Assembly: GCA_000434775.1 (NCBI GenBank)
Contig: FR895490.1
Location: 42,236 to 64,096, forward strand
Source of the DNA: Eggerthella sp. CAG:368
GTDB lineage: Bacteria; Actinomycetota; Coriobacteriia; Coriobacteriales; Eggerthellaceae
DNA: 21,861 nucleotides
Direction of reading: 5' to 3'
Shown: positions 1-5,930 of the stretch, in pieces
How positions within the stretch are numbered: the stretch's first letter is position 1
Layout of the letters: every line of letters starts with the position of its first letter
Notes under the pieces: generated by a model
Databases searched by the model: none
What the model was told of the DNA's origin: nothing
The model's input: only the letters and a program-made list of their open reading frames with translations
Program-made: the position numbers and the translations under genes

Positions 1-1
1 G

Positions 2-970
2 AGCACTAATGCTGGTGGCATGCGTGCTGTTAAGTATGGCACCACCCGTGATTACGTTTTAGCTATGACTACCGTTTTGCCTAATGGTGAAATACTTGAT
101 CTCGGGCGTTCCGTTACAAAATCCAGCTCTGGTTACAGCTTGCTTCATCTCATGATTGGTTCTGAGGGAACGTTGGGGGTAATTACTGAGCTCACTATGA
201 AGCTTATTCCTAACCCTCAGGAAGACATAAGCTTTATTCTTCCTTTTGAAGATATCGAAAAAGCAATCAGTGCGGTACCAAAGATTAAGCTAGCAGGACT
301 TGACCCACAGTCTATTGAATTCATGGAACGCGACATCGTTGATTCTTCTGCTGAATACACGGGCAATAAGGTTATTCCAACTGTTGTTAATGGTAAAGAA
401 GCTGGAGCGTATATTTTGGTTACGCTTGATGGCAACGATGAAGATGAAATTTTTCAGCGCGCAGAAACGTTGGCTGAAATTGGTGATGAGCTTGGAGCAT
501 ATGATACGTTGATGCTTCGTGACGCTGCTGATAAGGCTGCTGTTTGGGCAGCGCGCAGTGCATTTCTTACCGTTATTGAAGCAGAAACCGATCTTCTAGA
601 TGAAATGGACGTTGTTGTTCCTGTTGATAGAATTGCTGAGTTCTTAAGCTTTGTGCATGATGTGGGTGTAAAGAATGATGTTCGTATTCGTTCTTTTGGT
701 CATGCAGGCGACGGTAACTTGCATATTTATTGCTGTGGCAACGATATTGAACAGGAAGAGTTCTTGGTTAAATCAAGGATGGTAATGAAGGAGGCATACG
801 CTAAGTGTGCTGATCTTGGTGGTCAGGTTTCTGGCGAGCATGGTATTGGACATGCTAAGAAGCATTATTTGCGTGCTTCGGTTGGAGATACGGCTCATAA
901 TATGATGGCGGGCATCAAGCAAGTTTTTGATCCCAATTTCATTCTTAATCCTGGAAAGGTTTGTAGTTAA
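2..970 (+). CDS. FAD-linked oxidase / 2-hydroxyacid dehydrogenase, GlcD family (5' end missing)
   Basis: The reading frame is open from the left edge, so the N-terminal part, including most of the FAD-binding PCMH domain, lies outside the window. The visible 322 residues start with STNAGGMRAVKYG, a signature of GlcD/lactate dehydrogenase-type flavoproteins. The C-terminal FAD-oxidase domain follows, with GHAGDGNLH and SGEHGIGHAKK, motifs that hold conserved histidines and acidic residues of this family. Such enzymes oxidise 2-hydroxyacids such as glycolate or D-lactate and pass electrons to a quinone or an electron-transfer flavoprotein. The gene ends at its own terminator (1068-1094). Its nearness to fixABCX makes an ETF-coupled lactate dehydrogenase possible, but the substrate cannot be read from the sequence. 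An internal ATG at position 20 is not the true start because the conserved motif continues upstream of it. Confidence 0.88.
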   Translation, partial: STNAGGMRAVKYGTTRDYVLAMTTVLPNGEILDLGRSVTKSSSGYSLLHLMIGSEGTLGVITELTMKLIPNPQEDISFILPFEDIEKAISAVPKIKLAGLDPQSIEFMERDIVDSSAEYTGNKVIPTVVNGKEAGAYILVTLDGNDEDEIFQRAETLAEIGDELGAYDTLMLRDAADKAAVWAARSAFLTVIEAETDLLDEMDVVVPVDRIAEFLSFVHDVGVKNDVRIRSFGHAGDGNLHIYCCGNDIEQEEFLVKSRMVMKEAYAKCADLGGQVSGEHGIGHAKKHYLRASVGDTAHNMMAGIKQVFDPNFILNPGKVCS

Positions 971-1067
971 ACAATTCTGAGATATAAAGGATGGATCGCG
1001 GTTTAGTAGTTACGGAAACTAAAAACTGGGGTTAAGATATAAAACCGTCCTAAACATATTTTGATAG

Positions 1068-1094
1068 AGGTGTGGCACAAGCTGCACCTTTTTT
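1068..1094 (+). terminator. Intrinsic terminator of the GlcD-type gene
   Basis: The stem is AGGTG-TG-GC / GC-TG-CACCT with an ACAA loop: seven Watson-Crick pairs and two G-U wobbles. It is followed directly by six T. It lies about 100 bases after the stop codon at 970 and converges with the minus-strand terminator at 1138-1169. Confidence 0.7.
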
Positions 1095-1137
1095 ATGCCT
1101 ATAACTCAAAAGCCTTATAACGCGAGAATCCAGACAA

Positions 1138-1169
1138 AGTAAAAGGGAGGAAGCGAAACGCTTCCTCCC
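1138..1169 (-). terminator. Intrinsic terminator of the minus-strand acyl-CoA dehydrogenase gene
   Basis: A perfect 11-bp stem, GGGAGGAAGCG (1145-1155) with CGCTTCCTCCC (1159-1169), has an AAA loop. Read on the minus strand it is followed by a T-rich tail (TTTTACTTT). It lies 50 bases beyond the stop codon of the minus-strand gene. Confidence 0.85.
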
Positions 1170-1218
1170 TCCGGAATCTGACCAAGAAAAACCTTGGCTA
1201 AAAGCTCTAGTTCGAAAA

Positions 1219-2442
1219 CTAGTCGAGAGCAGTACCTGCAAGCCAGGTCTTGTACTCGATGTGACCGTTGTGGTCTTCAACACCCTTAGCGATGGTGATG
1301 CGCTGTACAGTAGGAGCGCCTTCCTCGAGCCACATAGCGCGGCAGTCGCGATAGAGAAGCTCGGTAGGACCATAAGGAGAATCCTCAAAGTAGCCGTCGC
1401 CACCGAAGATCTCGAGCATTTCGTCAGATACGAGACGAACAGTGTCGATAGAGAAGAGCTTGCAGATAGCAGCCTTTTCAGAGATGTACTCGCCCATAGG
1501 ATCTACATCGTAATCATCGCAGAAGTCGATGATGGTACAACGAAGAGCATGGAGCATCATCTGCATGTTAGCAAGCTTCATACGGATAGCCTGGCGCTTG
1601 ATGATTGGCTTACCGAAGGTAACGCGGTCGCGAGCACGAGCGATAGACATCTCAAACATGCGCTGAGCGATACCAAGGTTAGAAGTAGCGATGTGAACAC
1701 GGGATACAGCGAGAGAGTGCATAGCAACCTTCATGCCTTCGCCGCGCTGGCCGAGCATAAATTCTGGCTTGATCTCAACGTTGGTGAACTTAAGACCGGT
1801 GTGTCCTGAACCACGGCAACCCATCATGTGAGGCATTGGAACAAGCTCGAAGCCAGGGAGGCTCATGTCAACGAAGAATGCGGAGAGACGCTCGTCGCCT
1901 TCTTTGTCAGGATCGGTTACGCAGATTACGTAAGAGAACTGTGAGCAGTCGGTGTGGGAGATGAGCCATTTCTCACCATTGAGTACCCAAACACCCTTTT
2001 CTTCGTTCCATACTGCAGTGGAGTGCAAGTCAGCACCAGTACCACCAGTCTTCTCAGTAAGAGCGAAGTTGGTGAAGATGGTCTTGTCCTGGAACAAAGG
2101 CATGTACTTTGCCTTAACCTCAGGCGTACCGAAGTCGTCGAGGATGCGCCAGTTCAAGTCAGATGCATAGTGCATGTGCATACGCATACCCGAAGGTCCA
2201 CGAGAGAACTCTTCCTGAACCTGAAGGATTTCCTTCTCATTGAGACCCCATCCACCGTACTCTACAGGGAGAGAGTAACGATAAATGTCGTTGTCAATGT
2301 TTGACTGGTAGAACTTCTCTGGGAAAGAGTTGGTTACTTCGATTTCCTTTTGCCACTCAGTGTAAGGACCTTCGACCATGTCGCGTACCTTTTTGAGGTA
2401 TGCCTTAAACTGCTCGTCGGTGATAGTTGCATTCGGATTCAT
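1219..2442 (-). CDS. Acyl-CoA dehydrogenase family protein (canonical catalytic Glu)
   Basis: This FAD-dependent enzyme of 407 residues belongs to the acyl-CoA dehydrogenase fold: an N-terminal helical domain, a middle beta domain with FALTEKTGGTGADLHS, and a C-terminal helical bundle. It carries LEIFGGDGYFED near the C-terminus, then WLEEGAPTVQRI, which aligns with the YEGTSQIQR motif of medium-chain enzymes. This puts the catalytic base at about Glu374. The enzyme either desaturates an acyl-CoA or, with ETF as donor, reduces an enoyl-CoA; the substrate is unknown. I chose the start at 2442 because AGGAGGG lies just upstream; an in-frame ATG at 2475 has a poorer ribosome site and would add 11 residues. 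Codons end often in C and favour GCT, CGT and CTC, suggesting high expression. It is transcribed divergently from the CaiA-like gene, from a mirror-image promoter. Confidence 0.93.
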   Translation of the reverse strand: MNPNATITDEQFKAYLKKVRDMVEGPYTEWQKEIEVTNSFPEKFYQSNIDNDIYRYSLPVEYGGWGLNEKEILQVQEEFSRGPSGMRMHMHYASDLNWRILDDFGTPEVKAKYMPLFQDKTIFTNFALTEKTGGTGADLHSTAVWNEEKGVWVLNGEKWLISHTDCSQFSYVICVTDPDKEGDERLSAFFVDMSLPGFELVPMPHMMGCRGSGHTGLKFTNVEIKPEFMLGQRGEGMKVAMHSLAVSRVHIATSNLGIAQRMFEMSIARARDRVTFGKPIIKRQAIRMKLANMQMMLHALRCTIIDFCDDYDVDPMGEYISEKAAICKLFSIDTVRLVSDEMLEIFGGDGYFEDSPYGPTELLYRDCRAMWLEEGAPTVQRITIAKGVEDHNGHIEYKTWLAGTALD

Positions 2443-2494
2443 AAACCCTCCTAATCGGTTTCTGATTGAGGCCATTTGGCCTTCTGACCCTTAT

Positions 2495-2517
2495 GCGGCA
2501 GATTCCGGATTTTCCGC
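2495..2517 (-). promoter_or_regulatory. Conserved leader element of the minus-strand gene
   Basis: This 23-base stretch begins 38 bases after the start of the predicted -35 hexamer, so it should lie at or just after the transcription start. Read on the minus strand it matches the element at 2851-2873 in front of the divergent gene at 18 of 23 positions without gaps. Both copies have complementary ends (here GCGG with CCGC), so a small RNA hairpin or an initiation-region operator is possible. Function is unknown. Confidence 0.45.
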
Positions 2518-2526
2518 TTGTCCAAA

Positions 2527-2555
2527 ATTATCATTTCGTCGTTATGTACTGTCCA
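2527..2555 (-). promoter_or_regulatory. Predicted promoter of the minus-strand acyl-CoA dehydrogenase gene
   Basis: On the minus strand a -35 hexamer TGGACA (2550-2555, 5 of 6 to consensus) is separated by 17 bases from a -10 hexamer GATAAT (2527-2532, 5 of 6). The predicted start is near 2520, giving a leader of about 75-80 bases. The conserved box ACCTAT touches the -35 on its upstream side, the usual place for an activator that contacts RNA polymerase. Confidence 0.6.
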
Positions 2556-2566
2556 ATAGGTAATTT
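2550..2566 (-). promoter_or_regulatory. Proximal operator-like box, left arm
   Basis: The minus strand reads AAATTACCTATTGGACA and is identical over all 17 bases to the plus-strand sequence at 2803-2819. It contains TACCTAT, which fits the TACYYMT heptamer known for NarL-type regulators, and runs into the -35 hexamer. That such a regulator binds here is inference. Confidence 0.55.
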
Positions 2567-2584
2567 CTTTCTGAAATTTCGCTT

Positions 2585-2606
2585 TTCATAGGTTTGATCT
2601 ATCAAT
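2585..2606 (-). promoter_or_regulatory. Distal operator-like box, left arm
   Basis: This block holds a dyad ATAG-N7-CTAT (2588-2602) and shares the AACCTATGAA core, in mirror orientation, with the right arm. Its ATAGGT core lies 32 bases from that of the proximal box, close to three helical turns, so proteins on both boxes would face the same side of the DNA. Confidence 0.5.
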
Positions 2607-2761
2607 TGTCTTTTCCCACGCCAGAGACCAATTTATTGATTCTTTACTTATTGATTAAATGAATGATTTAGATGCGTTTATGTGATTGATTGGGAGGTTA
2701 AAAATAGGGGTTTTATGTTCATATATATTAGTAATAAGGGGTGGTTTCTCTCTGGTTCCGT

Positions 2762-2783
2762 ATCAATAGAATGAACCTATGAA
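2762..2783 (+). promoter_or_regulatory. Distal operator-like box, right arm
   Basis: This is the mirror copy of 2585-2606. It has the same dyad, ATAG-N7-CTAT (2766-2780), and the same AACCTATGAA core. Its ACCTAT core (2775-2780) is 33 bases upstream of that in the proximal box (2808-2813). Confidence 0.5.
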
Positions 2784-2802
2784 TATCCCCTCAATATCAC
2801 GA

Positions 2803-2819
2803 AAATTACCTATTGGACA
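2803..2819 (+). promoter_or_regulatory. Proximal operator-like box, right arm
   Basis: AAATTACCTATTGGACA is the perfect 17-base counterpart of the box at 2550-2566 and overlaps the -35 hexamer of the promoter for the CaiA-like gene. Its distance to the start codon (115 bases to 2934) is close to that of the left arm (about 108 bases to 2442). Confidence 0.55.
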
Positions 2820-2842
2820 CTTTTCGTTCAGAACCTCAAACT
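2814..2842 (+). promoter_or_regulatory. Predicted activator-dependent promoter of the CaiA-like gene
   Basis: TGGACA (2814-2819) is a 5-of-6 match to -35. After 17 bases the -10 position reads CAAACT (2837-2842), only 3 of 6. The weak -10 beside a conserved operator-like box suggests that this promoter depends on an activator. Inferred by position and by analogy with the left arm. Confidence 0.4.
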
Positions 2843-2850
2843 TTTAACCA

Positions 2851-2873
2851 GCAGAAAGTCCGAATTCTGGCGC
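2851..2873 (+). promoter_or_regulatory. Conserved leader element of the CaiA-like gene
   Basis: This is the ungapped counterpart of 2495-2517 (18 of 23 identical), starting 37 bases after the start of the -35 hexamer. CAGAA and TTCTG within it could pair as a five-bp stem. Its role is unknown; possibilities are a downstream operator or an mRNA 5' structure. Confidence 0.45.
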
Positions 2874-2933
2874 AGTGCGTGCTGGAACCGTGTTCGCCGA
2901 TATATGGGTAGCGGCGAGGAGTAGGAGAAGACT

Positions 2934-4103
2934 ATGGATTTTAGCTTTACCGAAGATCAGGAGCTAATGATCGACAGTATTAAAGAATTTGCTGCGACTT
3001 ACTTTACTGATGAAGCAGTAAGGGAGATGTACGAAGTACATCATGGAGTTCCTGATGAGATTCAGGACGCATATCGCGACCTCGGTTTTGCTTTCATGGG
3101 TTTGCCTGAAGAAGTTGGCGGAATCCCAGCAGATCGTTTTACGCTTGGTATTTTGACCGAAACTCTCTATCGTGCAACGGGCTGCATGACTCCATTTATG
3201 ACTGGCATGTTGGCTGCTTATGACGTTGCTGAGTTTGGCTCACCAGAGCAGTGCCAGCTCATCGTTGATCACTATGAGAAGTCTGGTCGCAGTTTCGCTG
3301 CTATGTGTCTTTCTGAGCCAGGTGCTGGTTCTGACAATATGGGCATGACAACCACTACCAAAAAACAGGCTGATGGTACCTTCATTTTGAGCGGTCAGAA
3401 AACTTGGGTAACCAATGGCGCAGTAGTACCTTACTTGGTTGTTATTGCTAAGGATGAAGATCCTGCTCGCGAAAACAAGAGCATGTCTCTTTGGCTTGTT
3501 CCTTCTGATACCCCAGGTGTTTCCACTGCTGCTCTTACTAAGCTCGGTCAGCAGACGGTTCCTTTTGTTGACGTATTCTTTGACGATGTTGTTCTCACTG
3601 AGGAGAATCGTCTTGGCGGCCAGGGTGAAGGCTGGTTGCTTCTTATGAAGAACTTTGAGTTCGAGCGCTGCCTCGTTGTTGCTCAGGGTCTTGGCCTCGC
3701 CGAAGCTGCTCTTGATGATGCAATCGATTACGCTCTTGATCGTGTTGCATTTGGTAAGCCAATTGCTGATAACCCACGCGTACAGGATCTCATCACAGAT
3801 TCAAAGCGCACCATTCTCTACACTCGCATGATGCTCTACTTATGCCTCTGGATGCTCGACAACGGTATGTCTTGCAACGCTGAGGTTGCAATGCTCAAGT
3901 CTGAGTCTACTAAGACTTGCTTGAAGGTTGCTGATAACGCAATCGAGATCTTCGGTGGTCTTGGTTACACCGAAGAAGTTCGCGTTGGTCGTATTTGGAA
4001 AGACCTTCGTGGTAACGCTCTCGCTGGTGGTACTTGCGAGGTTATGGACTACATCGCTGGTCGTGCAATTGTTGCTAAATACCGCGCTCGTAAAGGTCAG
4101 TAG
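2934..4103 (+). CDS. CaiA-like acyl-CoA dehydrogenase family reductase
   Basis: This protein of 389 residues starts MDFSFTEDQELM, the typical beginning of CaiA-type and short-chain acyl-CoA dehydrogenases. The flavin-contact region is CLSEPGAGSDNMG followed by TWVTNGA, and IFGGLGYTEE lies near the C-terminus. The C-terminal YEGT position reads LAGGTCEVM, so the Glu of medium-chain enzymes is absent. Instead FEFERC has Glu244 in the helix where isovaleryl-CoA dehydrogenase keeps its base. As I recall it, CaiA (crotonobetainyl-CoA reductase) has the same pattern, including a GG at the C-terminal site and the ending GRAVLKQYR, here GRAIVAKYR. With fixABCX just downstream, reduction of an enoyl-CoA is the best guess. 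No CoA-transferase, ligase or hydratase of a cai pathway is in the window, so a carnitine substrate is not shown. A GGAG-type ribosome site precedes the start. Confidence 0.9.
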   Translation: MDFSFTEDQELMIDSIKEFAATYFTDEAVREMYEVHHGVPDEIQDAYRDLGFAFMGLPEEVGGIPADRFTLGILTETLYRATGCMTPFMTGMLAAYDVAEFGSPEQCQLIVDHYEKSGRSFAAMCLSEPGAGSDNMGMTTTTKKQADGTFILSGQKTWVTNGAVVPYLVVIAKDEDPARENKSMSLWLVPSDTPGVSTAALTKLGQQTVPFVDVFFDDVVLTEENRLGGQGEGWLLLMKNFEFERCLVVAQGLGLAEAALDDAIDYALDRVAFGKPIADNPRVQDLITDSKRTILYTRMMLYLCLWMLDNGMSCNAEVAMLKSESTKTCLKVADNAIEIFGGLGYTEEVRVGRIWKDLRGNALAGGTCEVMDYIAGRAIVAKYRARKGQ

Positions 4104-4110
4104 GTTATAG

Positions 4111-4146
4111 ATACATCGTCTGCGACGTGCGTCACAGACGATGTAT
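4111..4146 (+). terminator. Long intercistronic hairpin between the CaiA-like gene and fixA
   Basis: A perfect 12-bp stem, ATACATCGTCTG (4111-4122) with CAGACGATGTAT (4135-4146), continues past one mismatch into GACG/CGTC with a two-base loop. The tail TAGTTTTAGTT is only weakly T-rich, so it may be a partial terminator or an mRNA stabiliser at the 3' end of the upstream gene. It sits in the 103-base gap before fixA. GTAGGTAAT at 4171-4179 after it resembles the ATAGGTAAT core of the upstream boxes at 8 of 9 bases; I give that little weight. Confidence 0.55.
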
Positions 4147-4206
4147 TAGTTTTAGTTCAATCTCAAATTTGTAGGTAATACAAACGAGAATAGGAGCAAG
4201 AAAGTT

Positions 4207-4959
4207 ATGAAAATTGTTGTTGCTGTAAAGGTGGTTCCAGACGATCAGGACATTTTCGTTTCTGCAGATCGTTCCCTGGACTATTCAAAGGCTAAACCAA
4301 AGGTTTCTGAATACGACAAGAATGCAATCGAAGCTGCAGCTCAGTTGGCTGCTGCAAATGATGGCTCTTCTGTTGTTGCTGTTAGCGCTGTTTCTTCTAA
4401 GTGCAACGATAACAAGGCTAAGCAGGAGCTTCTCGCTCGTGGCGTTGACGAGCTCTTCTTGGTTGCAGACGACGCTATGGAAACTGCAGATTCCTACGCT
4501 ACCGCTCAGGTACTTAAGGGTCTCGTAGATGCTAACGCTGCTGATTATGACCTCATCATTTGTGGTGACGGTTCTGCTGACTTCTATGCTGGCCAGGTAA
4601 ACGTTCAGCTCGCTGCTGCACTCGGTGTTCCAACCATTAATGCTGTCACCTCTATTACTGCTGAGGGCGACAAGGTTGTTGTTGAGCGTACTCTCGACAA
4701 TGAAGTTGAGGAAATCGAAGTTCCTCTTCCTGCTGTTATCTCTGTTTCTCCTGAAGCTGCTGAGCCTCGCATTCCTGGTATGCGTGACATCCTTGCTGCA
4801 AAGAAGAAGCCACAGGCTGTCACCGAGGGCGCTTCTGTTGACGCAAAGGTTGCTATTGAGGACATCAAGGCTCCTGAGCTTGCTCCTCGTAAGATGCAGA
4901 TCTTCGAAGAGGGCGACATCGACGCATTTGCTGCTGCTGTTGCTGAAGCAATTAAATAA
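4207..4959 (+). CDS. fixA: Electron transfer flavoprotein beta subunit, FixA
   Basis: The protein has 250 residues, close to the usual 250-260 for FixA/EtfB. It starts MKIVVAVKVVPDDQD, as EtfB proteins do, and has the nucleotide-binding stretch CGDGSADFYAGQVNVQLA at about residues 119-136, then a typical C-terminal arm rich in acidic residues that wraps around the partner. FixA pairs with FixB to form a soluble flavoprotein that exchanges electrons with acyl-CoA dehydrogenases and with FixC. Whether this pair can bifurcate electrons from NADH cannot be decided by eye. AGGAG lies about 10 bases upstream of the ATG. Codons are strongly biased (GCT, GTT, CTC, CGT), as expected for an abundant protein. 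fixB follows after 20 bases. Confidence 0.95.
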   Translation: MKIVVAVKVVPDDQDIFVSADRSLDYSKAKPKVSEYDKNAIEAAAQLAAANDGSSVVAVSAVSSKCNDNKAKQELLARGVDELFLVADDAMETADSYATAQVLKGLVDANAADYDLIICGDGSADFYAGQVNVQLAAALGVPTINAVTSITAEGDKVVVERTLDNEVEEIEVPLPAVISVSPEAAEPRIPGMRDILAAKKKPQAVTEGASVDAKVAIEDIKAPELAPRKMQIFEEGDIDAFAAAVAEAIK

Positions 4960-4979
4960 AGAGAAGGCGGTATTAAAGA

Positions 4980-5864
4980 ATGAAAGCATTAGTATTAGCA
5001 GAAACTATTGACGGTCAGAAGGCTCTTTGCGCTGGTGCTCGCACTATCGCTGACGAAGTAGCTTTGGCTGTTGTTAAGGGCGCACCTGAGACTGGTGTTG
5101 CTGATAAGGCATATGATATTGAGCTTCCTGCAGGTGAGCCTGTAGAGAACGCTGCTGCTGGCGTTAAGGCTGCTTATGACGCTGCTGCTCCAGACGTAGT
5201 TTTAGTTGAGCCGACTCCTCGTAACAAGATTCTTGCTGGTCTTTTGGCTGCTCAGCTTGGCACTGCTGTTGTATCTGATATCACTGCTATCGATGGCGAT
5301 ACGGTAACCACTATGTATTTCGGTGGTTTGGCAGAGAGCAAGCAGAAGACATCTGCTGCAAAGATCTATACCGTTGCTGCTACTTGCTTTGATGCTGCAG
5401 AGGCTACTGGCTCTGATGCAGTTGAGGCTATCGCTTATACTGCACCAGCTAAGCCACTCGTACTCCGTGGTACCAAAGAAGTCCCTGCTCAGGGTGCAGA
5501 CCTCACCAAGTGCGATGTTGTTGTTGGCGCTGGTCGTGGCTTTGCCGAGGAAGCTGACCTTCAGATGGCTCGTGACTTGGCAGCTAAGGTTAACGGTGAA
5601 GTAGGATGCTCTCGTCCTCTCGCAGAGAATGTAACTTGGATGCCTCGCAATCTCTACATTGGCGTTTCTGGTCTTCAGCTTGCTCCTAAGGCATACATCG
5701 CTTTGGGTATCTCTGGTCAGATGCAGCACATGGTTGGTGTTACCGGTGCAGACACTGTTATCGCTGTTAATAAGGATGCAAATGCTCCTATCTTTAAGCA
5801 GTGCGACTACGGTATCGTTGGTGACATCTACAAGGTTATCCCTGCTTTGATCGAGAAGCTGTAA
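4980..5864 (+). CDS. fixB: Electron transfer flavoprotein alpha subunit, FixB
   Basis: The protein has 294 residues, slightly shorter than enteric FixB (about 313). The N-terminal domain is of the EtfA alpha/beta type. The C-terminal FAD domain begins at VVGAGRGF (GAGRG at 183-187). It includes GVSGLQLAP (about 228-236), ALGISGQMQHMVG and AVNKDANAPIF, and ends with CDYGIVGDIYKVIPAL, which hold the FAD of the alpha subunit. The wording GISGQMQHMVG is nearer to the FixB/CaiE type than to mitochondrial EtfA, from memory of those families. It acts as a heterodimer with FixA. It is followed at once by a hairpin with a T tract, which should lower expression of fixC and fixX relative to fixAB. Confidence 0.95.
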   Translation: MKALVLAETIDGQKALCAGARTIADEVALAVVKGAPETGVADKAYDIELPAGEPVENAAAGVKAAYDAAAPDVVLVEPTPRNKILAGLLAAQLGTAVVSDITAIDGDTVTTMYFGGLAESKQKTSAAKIYTVAATCFDAAEATGSDAVEAIAYTAPAKPLVLRGTKEVPAQGADLTKCDVVVGAGRGFAEEADLQMARDLAAKVNGEVGCSRPLAENVTWMPRNLYIGVSGLQLAPKAYIALGISGQMQHMVGVTGADTVIAVNKDANAPIFKQCDYGIVGDIYKVIPALIEKL

Positions 5865-5876
5865 ATTTTTTTAATT

Positions 5877-5907
5877 AGAGCGCAGTGTCTAACTGCGCTC
5901 TCTTTTT
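5877..5907 (+). terminator. Terminator or attenuator between fixB and fixC
   Basis: The 10-bp stem AGAGCGCAGT (5877-5886) pairs perfectly with ACTGCGCTCT (5892-5901), with a GTCTA loop, followed by CTTTTT. This is a good intrinsic terminator only 23 bases before the fixC start codon. No clear promoter fits in that space, so partial read-through is the likely way fixCX are expressed. Confidence 0.75.
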
Positions 5908-5930
5908 AGTAACTCTCTGAAAGGAAAAGC

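Larger units (their letters stand above)
2495..2873. repeat. Imperfect inverted repeat: mirror-image divergent promoters
   Basis: The arms 2495-2606 and 2762-2873 are each 112 bases long and repeat one another in inverted orientation as a series of conserved blocks. The blocks are a perfect 17-mer (2550-2566 against 2803-2819), a 22-base block at 2585-2606 against 2762-2783 whose first ten bases TTCATAGGTT are identical and which agrees at most of the rest, and a 23-base block (2495-2517 against 2851-2873, 18 identical). The sequence between blocks has diverged but kept its length to within one base. The 155-base centre (2607-2761) is AT-rich and holds no gene I can support. The rest of the 2443-2933 gap is the two 5' leaders. 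Confidence 0.85.

Noticed and set aside
971..1067. Possible small RNA or gene between the GlcD-type gene and its terminator
   Set aside because: No reading frame with a ribosome site, no promoter and no conserved structure; it looks like a plain 3' untranslated region.
1182..1197. Small hairpin CCAAG/CTTGG near the 3' end of the minus-strand gene
   Set aside because: Only five base pairs without a T tract; the true terminator is the adjacent 11-bp stem.
1261..1809. Plus-strand open frame of 182 codons opposite the minus-strand dehydrogenase
   Set aside because: The opposite strand has clear family homology over the entire length; this frame shows none.
2473..2475. Upstream ATG for the minus-strand acyl-CoA dehydrogenase gene (11 more residues)
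   Set aside because: The ATG at 2442 has a far better ribosome site (AGGAGGG) and fits the usual N-terminus better.
2594..2605. FNR/CRP-like site TTGAT-CT-ATCAA
   Set aside because: FNR and CRP half-sites need a four- or six-base spacer; here it is two, and the right arm does not preserve the palindrome.
2607..2761. AT-rich centre of the divergent region with repeated ATTGATT as a possible origin or attachment site
   Set aside because: No DnaA-box cluster, no integrase or replication gene nearby, and the repeats are short and irregular.
4285..4989. Long minus-strand open frame (234 codons) opposite fixA
   Set aside because: It is a by-product of the biased codons of fixA; its sequence is rich in Ser, Asn and Leu without recognisable motifs and it has no ribosome site or operon logic.
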